Virus record (IMG/VR): IMGVR_UViG_3300017964_000032
Location: 1 to 40,075 of that record
DNA: 40,075 nucleotides
Strand: one strand, 5' to 3'
DNA from: a virus
Both the position numbers and the translations under genes were made by a program. Below are positions 27,780 to 36,632 of the stretch, piece after piece; within the stretch, counting starts at the first letter, position 1, and every line of letters begins with the position of its first letter. Below the pieces are notes generated by a model, which saw only the letters and a list, made by a program, of their open reading frames with translations, did not search any database and was not told the origin of the DNA.

Positions 27780-28220
27780 TTAATTCGAGATAAGTCCATT
27801 GTCTCTATCAAAATTTAACTGTAATGTTTCACTTATGTTATAAGTTTTATATGTTACAGAAGCAAGTACCTGTAATCCATAGTCTTTTTCAACTATATTA
27901 AGGCTGTCTACTGTAATTCTTGGTTCACTGTTTAAAATATCAGCAACATCACTTGCTACTGCTTCTTTAACAACGTTAGTAAATGGTTCAAACAAAATGT
28001 TCCATATAATAGTACCAAAATCTGGATTGTATATTTTCTCACCTTTTCTAATATGAAAGTGATTTATGATATCCTGTCTTATAAGATTGATATCATAGGT
28101 GCTAAAACTTCTATTATCAGGATTAACCGTGCTAACACCTCGATAGACCTGGGTTCTTCTTTCCTGGTTTCCTTTTGTGTTAGGATTTGGTTTAATTCTT
28201 AAATCATTATATCTTGCCAT
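27780..28220 (-). CDS. gp25: Baseplate wedge protein gp25
   Basis: The 146-residue protein belongs to the gp25/GPW family, the wedge core piece that contacts the sheath and helps start its polymerisation. Family features visible are DINLIRQDIINHFHIRKGEK, then the NPDFGTIIWNILFEPF segment with its conserved Gly and Pro, and a C-terminal strand region (VASVTYKTYNISETLQLNF). Length is close to T4 gp25 (132 residues) and to type VI secretion TssE. It lies between gp5 and gp6, with short gaps of 19 and 32 bases. Confidence 0.94.
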   Translation of the reverse strand: MARYNDLRIKPNPNTKGNQERRTQVYRGVSTVNPDNRSFSTYDINLIRQDIINHFHIRKGEKIYNPDFGTIIWNILFEPFTNVVKEAVASDVADILNSEPRITVDSLNIVEKDYGLQVLASVTYKTYNISETLQLNFDRDNGLISN

Positions 28221-28239
28221 GCTTGTATTTAACCCCTAT

Positions 28240-30168
28240 CTAATTCCCCGAATCTCTGTCAGTGCTTGATGTTGAACTTCTAGTTTTAGAAACGTTTTCA
28301 TGGTTAACCCACGGTTCATGCACTGGTTTTCTTTTAACTATATCAAACGTTTCTGGTACTTTATACCAATTAAATTCATCCCACTGTGCTGTTGGATTTG
28401 TATCAGGATTTGACCAAACTGGCAAGTCTTGTGTAGGCTTTCCTGGTGTTGCTAATGCTTGACTTGATTCTAATGCAGTTGAAGCCGGTATTGCTCCAGG
28501 TAAGTTTAAGTGTACTGCGGCAGTACCGTCGATGAACACCGTTGCTGGAGTTTTTACATTAATGTTGTCATCTGTTGAAACATAAATCTGTCCATTGGTC
28601 AGCATATGTATTTGACCAGGTATTGCTCCTGAAGAATCTAATCTAATGTCGTATCTTGGTAATCCCTCGACTTCGGTAGTAAATGATTCTTCCCACGGAA
28701 CAACTTCCCAAAAATCTGCGGCACCGTCGTCTCCTGGATTTATTATTTTTCTTTCAGGATACTTAATATTTCTATCAGTACATTGGTAAATGTGGAAGCC
28801 ATCATATCCATCTGCTATAACTTGGAAGCCAGGATGGTATACTCTACCAACAACATGATCTGATGCAAAAGATTGAGGAGTATTTGCACTTAAATCAATA
28901 TTTTCTGATGCTGTAACTCTTGCTGTGTTAACCGCCGAAAGATCGAAGTTTGCAGTTTTTACTCTTAATTTTTTTCTATTAACCCAGTCGGTGTTAAGAG
29001 TATTCACGTGCAAGTGATTAACGTCAACTTGTGTATCTGTTGCACGAATATCAATTGGTCCTCGTACTTCAATCGTAGCATCATTTCTTGCTAGTAATCT
29101 TAAGTTACTACCTTCCATATAAAATCTATTTGCGGCTTTATAATTAATATTTCTTTTTGCTTCAAAGTTGATATCTCTGTCTGCAACAAAGTTAAAATCT
29201 GCTTTCGAATGAACACTAACACTGTCAGATGCAAATATATCAATTTTTCCATCTGCTGTTAATTCTACCCAAGCAGTTCCTTTGGCATTTCCTATATAAA
29301 TTAAATCATCAGTATCATGTAATAATATTTGATGTCCTGATCTAGAACGCAATCTTACTAGATTGTTGAGACCTTGCTCGTCACCATCATCCATGGTAAA
29401 ACTATGTCCTCCTAAAGGTGTAACCTTAAACGGAGATTTACTTGCACCAACCATTTTTTTATCAAACGGATCGTTGCTTAATGAACCAGGTGTGTTAATA
29501 CCAAAAATTCTGCTAGAAGTATCTCGAGAAAAACTTGAGGTTGTAGTTCCTCTAACTGTATCAACTAATAGTCCTTGTGCTTTTAAAATGTTTGCAAATG
29601 GATGAATAGGTCTTCTCTCGTCACCGTTTGCAACTTGTCCTATTGCTTGTTTTTTAAGATATTCACCAGCAGGTAAACCAGTTGGCGAACTATAAGAATT
29701 ATAAGTTTGATTGTCTGCTGTAATATTTGTAGAATTAGCATAATCAGGTATTGCATGATTCATTCCATCTTCATGCAAGTAACCGCACCAATACCCACTC
29801 GATGTATTTCCGTCTACTAAAAGTACAATACCTTTTGTTCCTATTTGTGGTGCCGGAAAGACCATTCCATATGCTTGTTGTGAGTCACCAAATCTTTGAG
29901 GATCATCACCGGAGTTTCTATAATCCTTTAAACTATAAAAAGGAAATAACATTCTAACAGATGCTTGACCAATTGCTTGTGTTCTATCTGTTTGTTTTGA
30001 TGAAGAAAATAAACTAACTCTAAACGAACCGCTTTTTGTAAAGTCAGTTGTTGATTCAACTACACCAACAAGAATTGAACTGTCGGTTAATTTTTGTTTA
30101 TTGTCTAACCGATTCTGTCTCGCCGCTGTTACCTTGCCCGACTTTGCTGACCTATCATAAAATGGCAT
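28240..30168 (-). CDS. gp5: Baseplate central spike protein gp5, without a visible lysozyme domain
   Basis: The 642-residue protein combines an N-terminal OB-fold segment (about 30-150: ILVGVVESTTDF, GMVFPAPQIGTKGIVLLVDG, GYWCGYLHEDGMN) with a long repetitive beta region (about 255-440: DDLIYIGNAKGTAWVELTAD, DINFEAKRNINYKA, DIDIRATDTQ-type strands). That is the gp5/VgrG plan: a trimeric spike at the tip of the tail tube, with the beta-helix forming the needle. T4 gp5 carries a lysozyme domain between these parts; no T4-lysozyme-type motif is visible here, so cell-wall digestion must be done by another protein or is not needed. A second short beta stretch (GQIYVSTDDNINVKTP) and a Pro/His segment KRKPVHEPWVNHEN lie near the C-terminus. 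The gene follows the hub gene after 10 bases. Confidence 0.86.
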   Translation of the reverse strand: MPFYDRSAKSGKVTAARQNRLDNKQKLTDSSILVGVVESTTDFTKSGSFRVSLFSSSKQTDRTQAIGQASVRMLFPFYSLKDYRNSGDDPQRFGDSQQAYGMVFPAPQIGTKGIVLLVDGNTSSGYWCGYLHEDGMNHAIPDYANSTNITADNQTYNSYSSPTGLPAGEYLKKQAIGQVANGDERRPIHPFANILKAQGLLVDTVRGTTTSSFSRDTSSRIFGINTPGSLSNDPFDKKMVGASKSPFKVTPLGGHSFTMDDGDEQGLNNLVRLRSRSGHQILLHDTDDLIYIGNAKGTAWVELTADGKIDIFASDSVSVHSKADFNFVADRDINFEAKRNINYKAANRFYMEGSNLRLLARNDATIEVRGPIDIRATDTQVDVNHLHVNTLNTDWVNRKKLRVKTANFDLSAVNTARVTASENIDLSANTPQSFASDHVVGRVYHPGFQVIADGYDGFHIYQCTDRNIKYPERKIINPGDDGAADFWEVVPWEESFTTEVEGLPRYDIRLDSSGAIPGQIHMLTNGQIYVSTDDNINVKTPATVFIDGTAAVHLNLPGAIPASTALESSQALATPGKPTQDLPVWSNPDTNPTAQWDEFNWYKVPETFDIVKRKPVHEPWVNHENVSKTRSSTSSTDRDSGN

Positions 30169-30178
30169 TATCTAATTC

Positions 30179-33100
30179 CTATACTTGTTCGTTTGATTTT
30201 GCTTTATCAACAGCACTTGCTACTGTTTTATCACCAAAACTATTTTGTCCTGATACACTAGTTATTTGTCCTGTGACATTGCTAGACGCACCTTTGACTG
30301 TGTTAACAATATCGCCTATTGTTCCTGTTATTGCACCTCCAACCTTACCAACAACAGTTGCGGCACCTCCCGCAACTTGACTTATTCCAGACCCAATCGA
30401 TGATGCTGTATCTGAAATAAAGTTTGCTCCTGCTTTTAATGGTCCTACTTCTGATGCTACATCTTTTTGAGCGGTACTTAATCGATCTGCTTTTCCTTTT
30501 AATTCTGTTACTGGCTTAGATTTCATTTTTTCTGATTCAGCAGGATCGCCCACATCAAGTAACGGGTTTTTAACAGATTCTAAAACAACCGTTGCTTCTT
30601 CTACAGGTTGTTCATAATCTAACTTTTGATTTGGTCTTCTAAGCAGTTGTAGTGTTTGTTTAAATTCACCACCACCTAAATAATTTTCAACAGTTGCAAC
30701 TTGGTAAAGTCCGCTGTATTTAGAATTTATAGGTTTAGCAACAAATGTTTTATCTCCTTCGAGTTCTGCTGATGTTGGATAATCTCCAGGAAATCTAAAA
30801 TTAAAAATAATATCACATTCTCGAGAAAATATATTTGCTTCACCTTTATCTGTTTCTTTGCCCGTAACGTTTGCTCTAGAATCTATACCCGAACCAATTA
30901 GATAAACAGGATCTCCAATGATTTGTAGGGTTGCATTTAATAACCCTTTCTCAGTTGCATTATATAAACTATCATGTAATATTTGTGCTATCTGTGTTCC
31001 TGTATCTGTTGGCATTCCACTAGCACTATTACCCGATGACTGTGGTAATTCTTGTGTGGACGCACCAGCACCACCAGTAACCATATTCAATTCAGCAACT
31101 ATTGATTTTAATGCATCTGTATTGTAAACTGGTTTTGGTTTTTCTTCTGACTGCGGTGCACTTTCACCTTTGGCCTGTTGGTCTTCTCCCTTTGTGCTGG
31201 CTTGAAAAAATAAATTGTTATATTCTAAATCAAAGTTTAATACATCTATATTTTTTCCTGTGAATATATAATTGTATTCTCTAACAGCATTTTTAAGTGC
31301 TTTTTCATAATTGTACGAACCTGAAATTCCGTACTGTGCGGCAATCTTACTGTAATGTAATTCATATGGAGTAACACAGTAATGAAACTCATACACAGGC
31401 TGATTATAATATGTGTCATACCCACGCTGTATAGCATACTTTTCAATCCTATACCAAGGTATGTAGTGACTTGATTTAATTTTGTTTAAAAGTTCTCCTG
31501 ACTTTTGTAACTGTGTTGCATACGTACTATCTAAAATAGTCATATGAATACATTGATCTAAAGTTGTTCCTTTTTTCCAGTTCCAAGTTTTTGCGTTGTC
31601 TCCATAACGCTTGTATTTCTGTGTTGTTTGAGTTTCAACCGTCTTCTTGACATTATCGACCCTAGAGGTAAGACTCGAAATGTCTCTTTCTGCTTTTGCT
31701 AATCGTTCTCTTTCAGTGTTTAGTTTATTAATTAATTCTTGTAATTTTTCTCTTGCTTCATAGACCGTTGGCTGTTTTACATCACCCGGATCGCTGTTTG
31801 TATATTGACTACCTTTTGATCCTTTTAACACTGCTTCTGGGTCATTACCAATAGCATAATATGATCCACCTTCTTCTTGTTCGAATGTAACACTGTAACC
31901 AGTTTTTATACTTTCATCGTTTATTTCTTTTTCTAGTATTGCAATTTGTGTTTTTGCCAGGGTTGCTTCATTTTTTGCTTTTTCTAATTTAGGAGCAATA
32001 TCTTCCTTAACAACTTTCTTTTGTTCTTCAACAAATGTTTCAATATCAGGAACTTCAAAGTGCCCTGAATATGTAAACTCATCTTCTCTCATTGAAGAAT
32101 CGCTAAATTTATTTTTGTATGCTAACTCAAACTTCAACTGATTTTCTTTGCTATTAAATTGATTATATGTTTTTTCTTTAATGTTCACTAGATCCACTTG
32201 TGCTGTGGCCCATCGAGCATAACTTAACCCTGGTAGTTTAAAAGCAGATTCTGGCTGATATTCTTCCGGAAACCATACGCACCATCTATTTCCTAAAAAC
32301 GGTCCGACCTTTAATCCTGCGTCTTTGGCCGCGGCGGCATCTGCTTCTCTTTTAATTTTAACTTTTGCATCAACATTTTCAGGTTTCTTAAAACCTAGTG
32401 TAGATTCACCTTTTGCATCATCCATTCTTTTTATTTCTTGCATATTATATTTGAAGAATAGATCATACAACACCAAGCCAACGGTTTGTTTAACTGTTCC
32501 AGGACCATTAACATTGTCTTTTAGTTGTGTTACTGTGGCTTTATTTGATTCTTGATGACTTCTTGAAACAAAGTTTACGTTATATCTGGCTCCTCCGGCA
32601 TCAACCTTCATGCTACTTGATGTAATCATTATAGGAAAGTGTCTTGTTGATTTAGGAACATTTTCTATTGTCGTAATATCGCCACTGTTTAGTTGTGTTT
32701 TTCTTCCTATAAACTCAATGCTTAAAAGAAATGGTGCCGAAATGTAACTCTTGTGTCCGGCAAATTTTGCCGCGGCATATAGTTGTTCGTAAAATCCACC
32801 AACACCATGTGGTTCAATAATTTCAAATGTACCGGTGGTCATATTACTACCAGTAGGTCCATTAACTCCCATAAATGTTTTAAATTGTAAATTATCTATA
32901 AAAAGATCAACGTCTTTATTTGCTCCATCTTTTAGTCTATTTTTGTCTATCCACCAAGTAATACTGCCGTCATCATTTCCTGTACCGATATCAAGGCTGG
33001 GGTCATCGGATCTTGCATATCCTCCAGAACGTGTTATGATATATGTATCTGAAAGTTCTTTGCCGGCTGTGCTGGCTTCATATGATCGTGGATCTTTTAT

Positions 33101-33475
33101 TTGACTGGATGTTAAACTTTGAAGTGTGATAACATAGTTGTACAAATTATAATTGTGAAGAACATTATAACCCCCTGCCATTTCCATGTCAAAGTCTGCC
33201 ATATGAACATCTCGATCAAGTGTGAGTGTCTCGCCTGTTTCTTCATCTGTAACTGATTTAGTCCCGAATGGATTTCGTTTATCAACACTAATTGATTTTG
33301 GCATTGATATTGCTTCGCCTGTATTTGTTTGAACATTGCTCATTGTTCCAACTGATTTAGTGGAATTTCTTAACGAACTTACTGCACCCGTAGAACCTTT
33401 GCCAACCGAATTGGCTTTGTCAATAAATCCTGCTTCTTTTGATCTTCCGGATGCACCTGCGATCTTTTGGGACAT
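30179..33475 (-). CDS. Large baseplate hub protein, probably gp27-like
   Basis: The 1098-residue protein sits directly upstream of gp5, where T4-type phages place hub components. Sequence supports a hub role: a beta-barrel-like stretch (FLLSIEFIGRK, HFPIMITSSSMKVDAGGARY), a later segment TGKNIDVLNFDLEYNNLFFQ, a GDPVYLIGSGI motif, and SGLYQVATVENYLGGGEFKQ, which resembles the parts of tail hubs that contact the spike and tube. A coiled-coil insertion at about 490-625 (EKEINDES, KLQELINKLNTERERLAKAE) and a small-residue-rich C-terminal tail (GSGISQVAGGAATVVGKVGG) are additional. T4 gp27 is only 391 residues, so this is a greatly enlarged form; marine phages often have a comparably large hub. 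It overlaps the gp53 stop by one base. Confidence 0.62.
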   Translation of the reverse strand: MSQKIAGASGRSKEAGFIDKANSVGKGSTGAVSSLRNSTKSVGTMSNVQTNTGEAISMPKSISVDKRNPFGTKSVTDEETGETLTLDRDVHMADFDMEMAGGYNVLHNYNLYNYVITLQSLTSSQIKDPRSYEASTAGKELSDTYIITRSGGYARSDDPSLDIGTGNDDGSITWWIDKNRLKDGANKDVDLFIDNLQFKTFMGVNGPTGSNMTTGTFEIIEPHGVGGFYEQLYAAAKFAGHKSYISAPFLLSIEFIGRKTQLNSGDITTIENVPKSTRHFPIMITSSSMKVDAGGARYNVNFVSRSHQESNKATVTQLKDNVNGPGTVKQTVGLVLYDLFFKYNMQEIKRMDDAKGESTLGFKKPENVDAKVKIKREADAAAAKDAGLKVGPFLGNRWCVWFPEEYQPESAFKLPGLSYARWATAQVDLVNIKEKTYNQFNSKENQLKFELAYKNKFSDSSMREDEFTYSGHFEVPDIETFVEEQKKVVKEDIAPKLEKAKNEATLAKTQIAILEKEINDESIKTGYSVTFEQEEGGSYYAIGNDPEAVLKGSKGSQYTNSDPGDVKQPTVYEAREKLQELINKLNTERERLAKAERDISSLTSRVDNVKKTVETQTTQKYKRYGDNAKTWNWKKGTTLDQCIHMTILDSTYATQLQKSGELLNKIKSSHYIPWYRIEKYAIQRGYDTYYNQPVYEFHYCVTPYELHYSKIAAQYGISGSYNYEKALKNAVREYNYIFTGKNIDVLNFDLEYNNLFFQASTKGEDQQAKGESAPQSEEKPKPVYNTDALKSIVAELNMVTGGAGASTQELPQSSGNSASGMPTDTGTQIAQILHDSLYNATEKGLLNATLQIIGDPVYLIGSGIDSRANVTGKETDKGEANIFSRECDIIFNFRFPGDYPTSAELEGDKTFVAKPINSKYSGLYQVATVENYLGGGEFKQTLQLLRRPNQKLDYEQPVEEATVVLESVKNPLLDVGDPAESEKMKSKPVTELKGKADRLSTAQKDVASEVGPLKAGANFISDTASSIGSGISQVAGGAATVVGKVGGAITGTIGDIVNTVKGASSNVTGQITSVSGQNSFGDKTVASAVDKAKSNEQV

Positions 33476-33777
33476 TATGCTCCTCCGACTACTTGTCTAA
33501 TAGCATCTATTGTAGGGATTCTAATTTTTGTTCCTGCAACAAAATCAAATATCGGATCATCAATTGCAGATGGATTTCTATTTTTAAACACCCACCACAA
33601 ATTAGGATCATCATATAAGTCACTTGCTAATAGATCCGGTCTATATGTATATTGAGGTAATATTGTGTATTCAACATCAGTATCTCTTTTAGGTATTTCG
33701 ACATAATCTAATATGTTTAATGCACCGTTAACCTGTCGTGTTGTTGAATATAAACTTGTGTTTTTGTAAACAGCCAT
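33475..33777 (-). CDS. gp53: Baseplate wedge protein gp53
   Basis: The 100-residue protein resembles T4 gp53, the wedge piece that helps join wedges around the hub. Visible are YTYRPDLLASDLYDDPNLWWVFKNRNP and a LysM-like ending, DFVAGTKIRIPTIDAIRQV. T4 gp53 is 196 residues, so this is the short form usual in marine phages. It lies one base after the tube-cap gene and overlaps the hub gene by one base, so the three are probably translationally coupled. Confidence 0.8.
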   Translation of the reverse strand: MAVYKNTSLYSTTRQVNGALNILDYVEIPKRDTDVEYTILPQYTYRPDLLASDLYDDPNLWWVFKNRNPSAIDDPIFDFVAGTKIRIPTIDAIRQVVGGA

Positions 33778-33778
33778 A

Positions 33779-34618
33779 TTAGATAAATCCTTTTCCTTTT
33801 AGTCCACCTTTGGCAAATGCATTTATTGACCATGTTGCTTGATCTCGTCTTGAAAATGCCGGTAAACATTCAACGGTAAATTCTGAACGAGATGGAACCA
33901 TAACATTGGCTCCGTCGATTTCTGTTGCAATGTAATCAACATCATCGTTCATTGTATAAAAGAAACTTGAAATAACCACTGGCATATTATTAAACACATA
34001 GTCTCCATATCCGTGCAATCTACATACAGGAGGTGGAGCACCTGCAAAGTCGCTTGAACCAAAATGCATTTTTGTAACTGTTCTTAATGCGTGAATGGCA
34101 CCCATAACTGTTTTTGCATCACCTTGGTTCTGTGCTGTAAAAGTACCAACTATCGATATAGCATCAATTTGTGAGTTCTGGTAGGCATAGAAAGCATAAT
34201 TACTATGCGTAGGATGAATCGGAGTATAATTTGCTCTCGATTGTAAAACTATTTGTGGAGTATAAGGAAACACAACTGCATTATCACCAATTTCTTGTAA
34301 ACGCTGTGCAGGGCCTTGCAAATATAAAACTGGAATTTTAATTTTGACTCTGAAATCATCAGTAAAAGCAGTATTAGGCATAACAGGACCTGCTTCTTCT
34401 TCTTTACCACCTTTTTTTAATAATCCAGCAAGTCTACCAAGAGCAGGACTTAGACCGGTTGCTTGTATGGCCGAACCAGCAACATTACCAAGAAATCCAG
34501 TTACGCCATTGCTAGATGTTCCTGCAATGGTTGTTCCAGCATCACCGTTACCGTTTATTTGTGCAGATTGTACCTTTTCGTTAAAAGTACGATTGGCTAA
34601 GTCTTTTTCTCTATCCAT
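33779..34618 (-). CDS. Baseplate tail-tube cap or initiator protein (gp48/gp54 type)
   Basis: The 279-residue protein is the first gene of the leftward late block. The first 90 residues are low-complexity and rich in Gly, Ala, Thr and Lys. The rest is beta-rich, with FRVKIKIPVLYLQGP, VVFPYTPQIVLQSRANY, THSNYAFYAYQNSQIDAISI, GAPPPVCRLHGYGDYVFNNM and VVISSFFYTMNDDVDYI, a pattern I know from the protein of marine T4-like phages that caps the baseplate and starts tail-tube assembly (T4 gp48 or gp54 role). Which of the two cannot be decided by eye; only one such gene is present here. A late-type box lies 27 bases upstream and an AAAGGAA binding site precedes the ATG. Confidence 0.68.
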   Translation of the reverse strand: MDREKDLANRTFNEKVQSAQINGNGDAGTTIAGTSSNGVTGFLGNVAGSAIQATGLSPALGRLAGLLKKGGKEEEAGPVMPNTAFTDDFRVKIKIPVLYLQGPAQRLQEIGDNAVVFPYTPQIVLQSRANYTPIHPTHSNYAFYAYQNSQIDAISIVGTFTAQNQGDAKTVMGAIHALRTVTKMHFGSSDFAGAPPPVCRLHGYGDYVFNNMPVVISSFFYTMNDDVDYIATEIDGANVMVPSRSEFTVECLPAFSRRDQATWSINAFAKGGLKGKGFI

Positions 34619-34644
34619 GCTATTTTGGTTCCTTTTGTTACAAA

Positions 34645-34652
34645 TATTTATT
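34645..34652 (-). promoter_or_regulatory. Late promoter box (AATAAATA) for the structural block
   Basis: On the minus strand AATAAATA is followed by about 26 bases of leader with an AAAGGAA binding site and then the ATG of the tube-cap gene. T4-type late promoters have only a TATAAATA-like box, recognised by gp55, which is encoded on the other side of this region. The position is right for the first gene of the late block. The box shares two bases with the upstream element of the rightward promoter. Confidence 0.55.
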
Positions 34653-34679
34653 GCTTTTATTAACTGCGTATATTATAAT
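34651..34679 (+). promoter_or_regulatory. Sigma70-type promoter for gp55 (TTGCTT-17-TATAAT)
   Basis: TTGCTT at 34651-34656 and a perfect TATAAT at 34674-34679 are separated by 17 bases. Transcription would start near 34686, just before an AGGAG at 34692-34696 and the gp55 ATG at 34703. The TTGCTT element could be a weak -35 box or a middle-promoter activator box. The same pair with the same spacing recurs at 39506-39534. Confidence 0.62.
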
Positions 34680-34702
34680 AGTACTTATTACAGGAGAAAT
34701 TT

Positions 34703-35557
34703 ATGAAAAGAGTAAAGTATCTTAACAATAGAGATCTGCTTAAAGAAATACATAAGTCAAAAAATTCATTCAGTTCCTATACTGATGATGCTTACTCTAC
34801 TTATGACATTATTTTGGGTAGTTTGGACAAGGTGAATAGGCTTACTATTGCACAAGCAAAGCGTAATAGAGCAGATCGCATTGGCAAACAAGCATATGAA
34901 CTAGCAAGAGAATCGGGTGATAAGAAAACAAAACTAGCAGAAGTAACACCTGATTGGAAAAAGGTCGAAAAGACTGATTTAATCTTTAGGATAATGACAT
35001 TTGATCATGTTCCAGAAGAACCAGGACGTAAACGCAAAACAAAGTCAGTAGCAGACAAACACACCAAAGTTAATTTTCCTCCGTTTCAACATTGGAAATA
35101 TGACGACACCGACAACTTGATGTGTGTTGGTAAAAGTCATTGGAAGGGCGGAATGCTTAATGGACATTTTTCCAAAGAGCATGGAAGAATTACAGAAAAT
35201 TTAGGAATGATGTTTTTAAAACTTGCCGATCGTTATGGCACACGAAGCAACTGGCGTGGTTACACATACAATGACGAGATGAGATCACAAGCCGTATTGC
35301 AACTTTCACAAATTGGTTTACAGTTTGACGAATCTAAATCAGAAAATCCATTTGCTTACTATACGGCGGCGGTAACAAATTCATTTACAAGAGTATTAAA
35401 CATTGAAAAGAAAAATCAAAGCATTCGAGATGACATTCTACAAGAAAACGGACTCAACCCATCCTTTACTAGACAGAACGAAGAATACTTCAGAGAGGAC
35501 AAAGAAAAGTTGGCTGAGTTTTACAAATCAATGCGAAAGCCAAAAGCAGATTACTAA
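34703..35557 (+). CDS. gp55: RNA polymerase sigma factor for late transcription, gp55
   Basis: The 284-residue protein is a gp55-type sigma factor that directs host RNA polymerase to phage late promoters. The T4-like N-terminal motif NNRDLL (8-13) is present. The sigma region-2-like core at about 163-240 contains LGMMFLKLADRY, NWRGYTYNDEM and FDESKSENPFAYYTAAVTN, followed by EKKNQSIRDDIL; T4 gp55 has the matching FDETKYKNPHAYITQA. T4 gp55 is 185 residues. The extra length lies mainly between residues 25 and 160 and includes KHTKVNFPPFQHWKYDD and VGKSHWKGGMLNGHFSKEHG. I recall this long form from some marine myoviruses. A clamp-binding C-terminal peptide (T4: LDFLYE) may correspond to KLAEFYKSM. 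AGGAG lies 6 bases before the ATG. Confidence 0.88.
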   Translation: MKRVKYLNNRDLLKEIHKSKNSFSSYTDDAYSTYDIILGSLDKVNRLTIAQAKRNRADRIGKQAYELARESGDKKTKLAEVTPDWKKVEKTDLIFRIMTFDHVPEEPGRKRKTKSVADKHTKVNFPPFQHWKYDDTDNLMCVGKSHWKGGMLNGHFSKEHGRITENLGMMFLKLADRYGTRSNWRGYTYNDEMRSQAVLQLSQIGLQFDESKSENPFAYYTAAVTNSFTRVLNIEKKNQSIRDDILQENGLNPSFTRQNEEYFREDKEKLAEFYKSMRKPKADY

Positions 35558-35559
35558 GG

Positions 35560-35589
35560 TTGACAAACTAGCAGGAAAGAATGTATAGT
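35560..35589 (+). promoter_or_regulatory. Sigma70-type promoter for gp47/gp46 (TTGACA-18-TATAGT)
   Basis: A perfect TTGACA at 35560-35565 and TATAGT at 35584-35589 (5 of 6 to consensus) are 18 bases apart, immediately after the gp55 stop. Transcription would start near 35596, so the gp47 leader is only about 14 bases, with AAGGAG at 35600-35605. This is the best host-type promoter in the window. Confidence 0.68.
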
Positions 35590-35600
35590 AATATACTATA
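35584..35600. repeat. Perfect palindrome over the gp47 promoter -10 and start site
   Basis: TATAGTA and TACTATA form a perfect 7-bp inverted repeat with a 3-base centre (ATA). It begins with the -10 box and ends at the first base of the AAGGAG ribosome binding site. It could be an operator for a DNA-binding protein, or, if transcription starts further upstream, an RNA hairpin next to the binding site. Confidence 0.55.
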
Positions 35601-35609
35601 AGGAGAGGC

Positions 35610-36632
35610 ATGGAAAATTTGTTTAAAAAAGCGGCAGTTTTCACGGACATACATTTTGGTCTTAAATCAAATTCAAAAATTCACAACGACGATTGTGAAG
35701 CATTTGTGGATTGGTATATTAAAGAGGCAAAAAAAGAAGGTTGTGATGTAGGTATCTTTACAGGAGACTGGCATCATAATAGAAGTGCGTTAAATTTAAC
35801 CACAATGGATGCTAGTTTGCGTTCTTTGGAAAAACTAGGTGCGGCATTTGATAAGTTTTTCTTCTTTCCAGGAAATCATGATTTATATTATAAAGATAAA
35901 AGAGAAATTCATTCAGTAGTATTTGGTAAACACGTTCCCGGTGTTACAGTTGTTAACGAACCAATGGTTATTGGCGATGTTGCACTTGTACCATGGCTGG
36001 TTGGTGAGGAGTGGAAAAAAGTATCAAAGTTGAAATGCAAATATATGTTTGGTCACTTTGAACTTCCTAACTTCAAAATGAATGCCATGGTTGATATGCC
36101 TGACACAGGCGAAATTAAAGCAGATGATTTTCAAAGTCAAGAAATGGTATTTTCAGGGCATTTCCATAAAAGACAAAACAACAAAAATGTTTGGTATATC
36201 GGAAATGCATTTCCGCACAATTACGCAGATGCTTGGGACGATGAACGTGGTATGATGACGTTAGAATGGGGAGGTCAACCTAAATTCATTGATTGGCCCG
36301 ACTGTCCAAAATATCGAACCATGAAACTTTCTAAACTATTGCATGAAACAGATACTCTATTAAGTCCTAGTAACTTGTATATACGTGTTGTTTTAGACAT
36401 CGACGTATCATATGAAGAAGCAACCTTTATGAAAGAAACGTTTTCTAAACAATATAATTTAAGAGAAATTAGTTTACTACCAGATACCGAAAATCAAGAC
36501 AGTGATTTAAGCACAGATCGTGGTGACATAGAATTTGAAAGTGTGGATCAAATTGTAACTGAACAAATTACAAAAATTTCTAGTGAAAACTTTAAAAGCA
36601 GTCTACTGTTAGACTTATATAGGAACTTATAA
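35610..36632 (+). CDS. gp47: Recombination endonuclease subunit gp47 (Mre11/SbcD-like)
   Basis: The 340-residue protein is the nuclease half of the gp46/gp47 complex, which resects DNA ends for recombination-dependent replication. The metallophosphoesterase motifs are all visible: TDIHFG (Asp13, His15), GDWHHNR (Asp53, His55), GNHDLYY (Asn89, His90), a FGHFE segment (His149) and SGHFHKRQ (His184, His186). Length matches T4 gp47 (339 residues). The C-terminal third is the capping part that binds the ATPase subunit. The stop overlaps the gp46 start by one base, so the subunits are coupled in translation. The start is supported by AAGGAG four bases upstream and by a sigma70-type promoter right before it. 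Confidence 0.95.
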   Translation: MENLFKKAAVFTDIHFGLKSNSKIHNDDCEAFVDWYIKEAKKEGCDVGIFTGDWHHNRSALNLTTMDASLRSLEKLGAAFDKFFFFPGNHDLYYKDKREIHSVVFGKHVPGVTVVNEPMVIGDVALVPWLVGEEWKKVSKLKCKYMFGHFELPNFKMNAMVDMPDTGEIKADDFQSQEMVFSGHFHKRQNNKNVWYIGNAFPHNYADAWDDERGMMTLEWGGQPKFIDWPDCPKYRTMKLSKLLHETDTLLSPSNLYIRVVLDIDVSYEEATFMKETFSKQYNLREISLLPDTENQDSDLSTDRGDIEFESVDQIVTEQITKISSENFKSSLLLDLYRNL

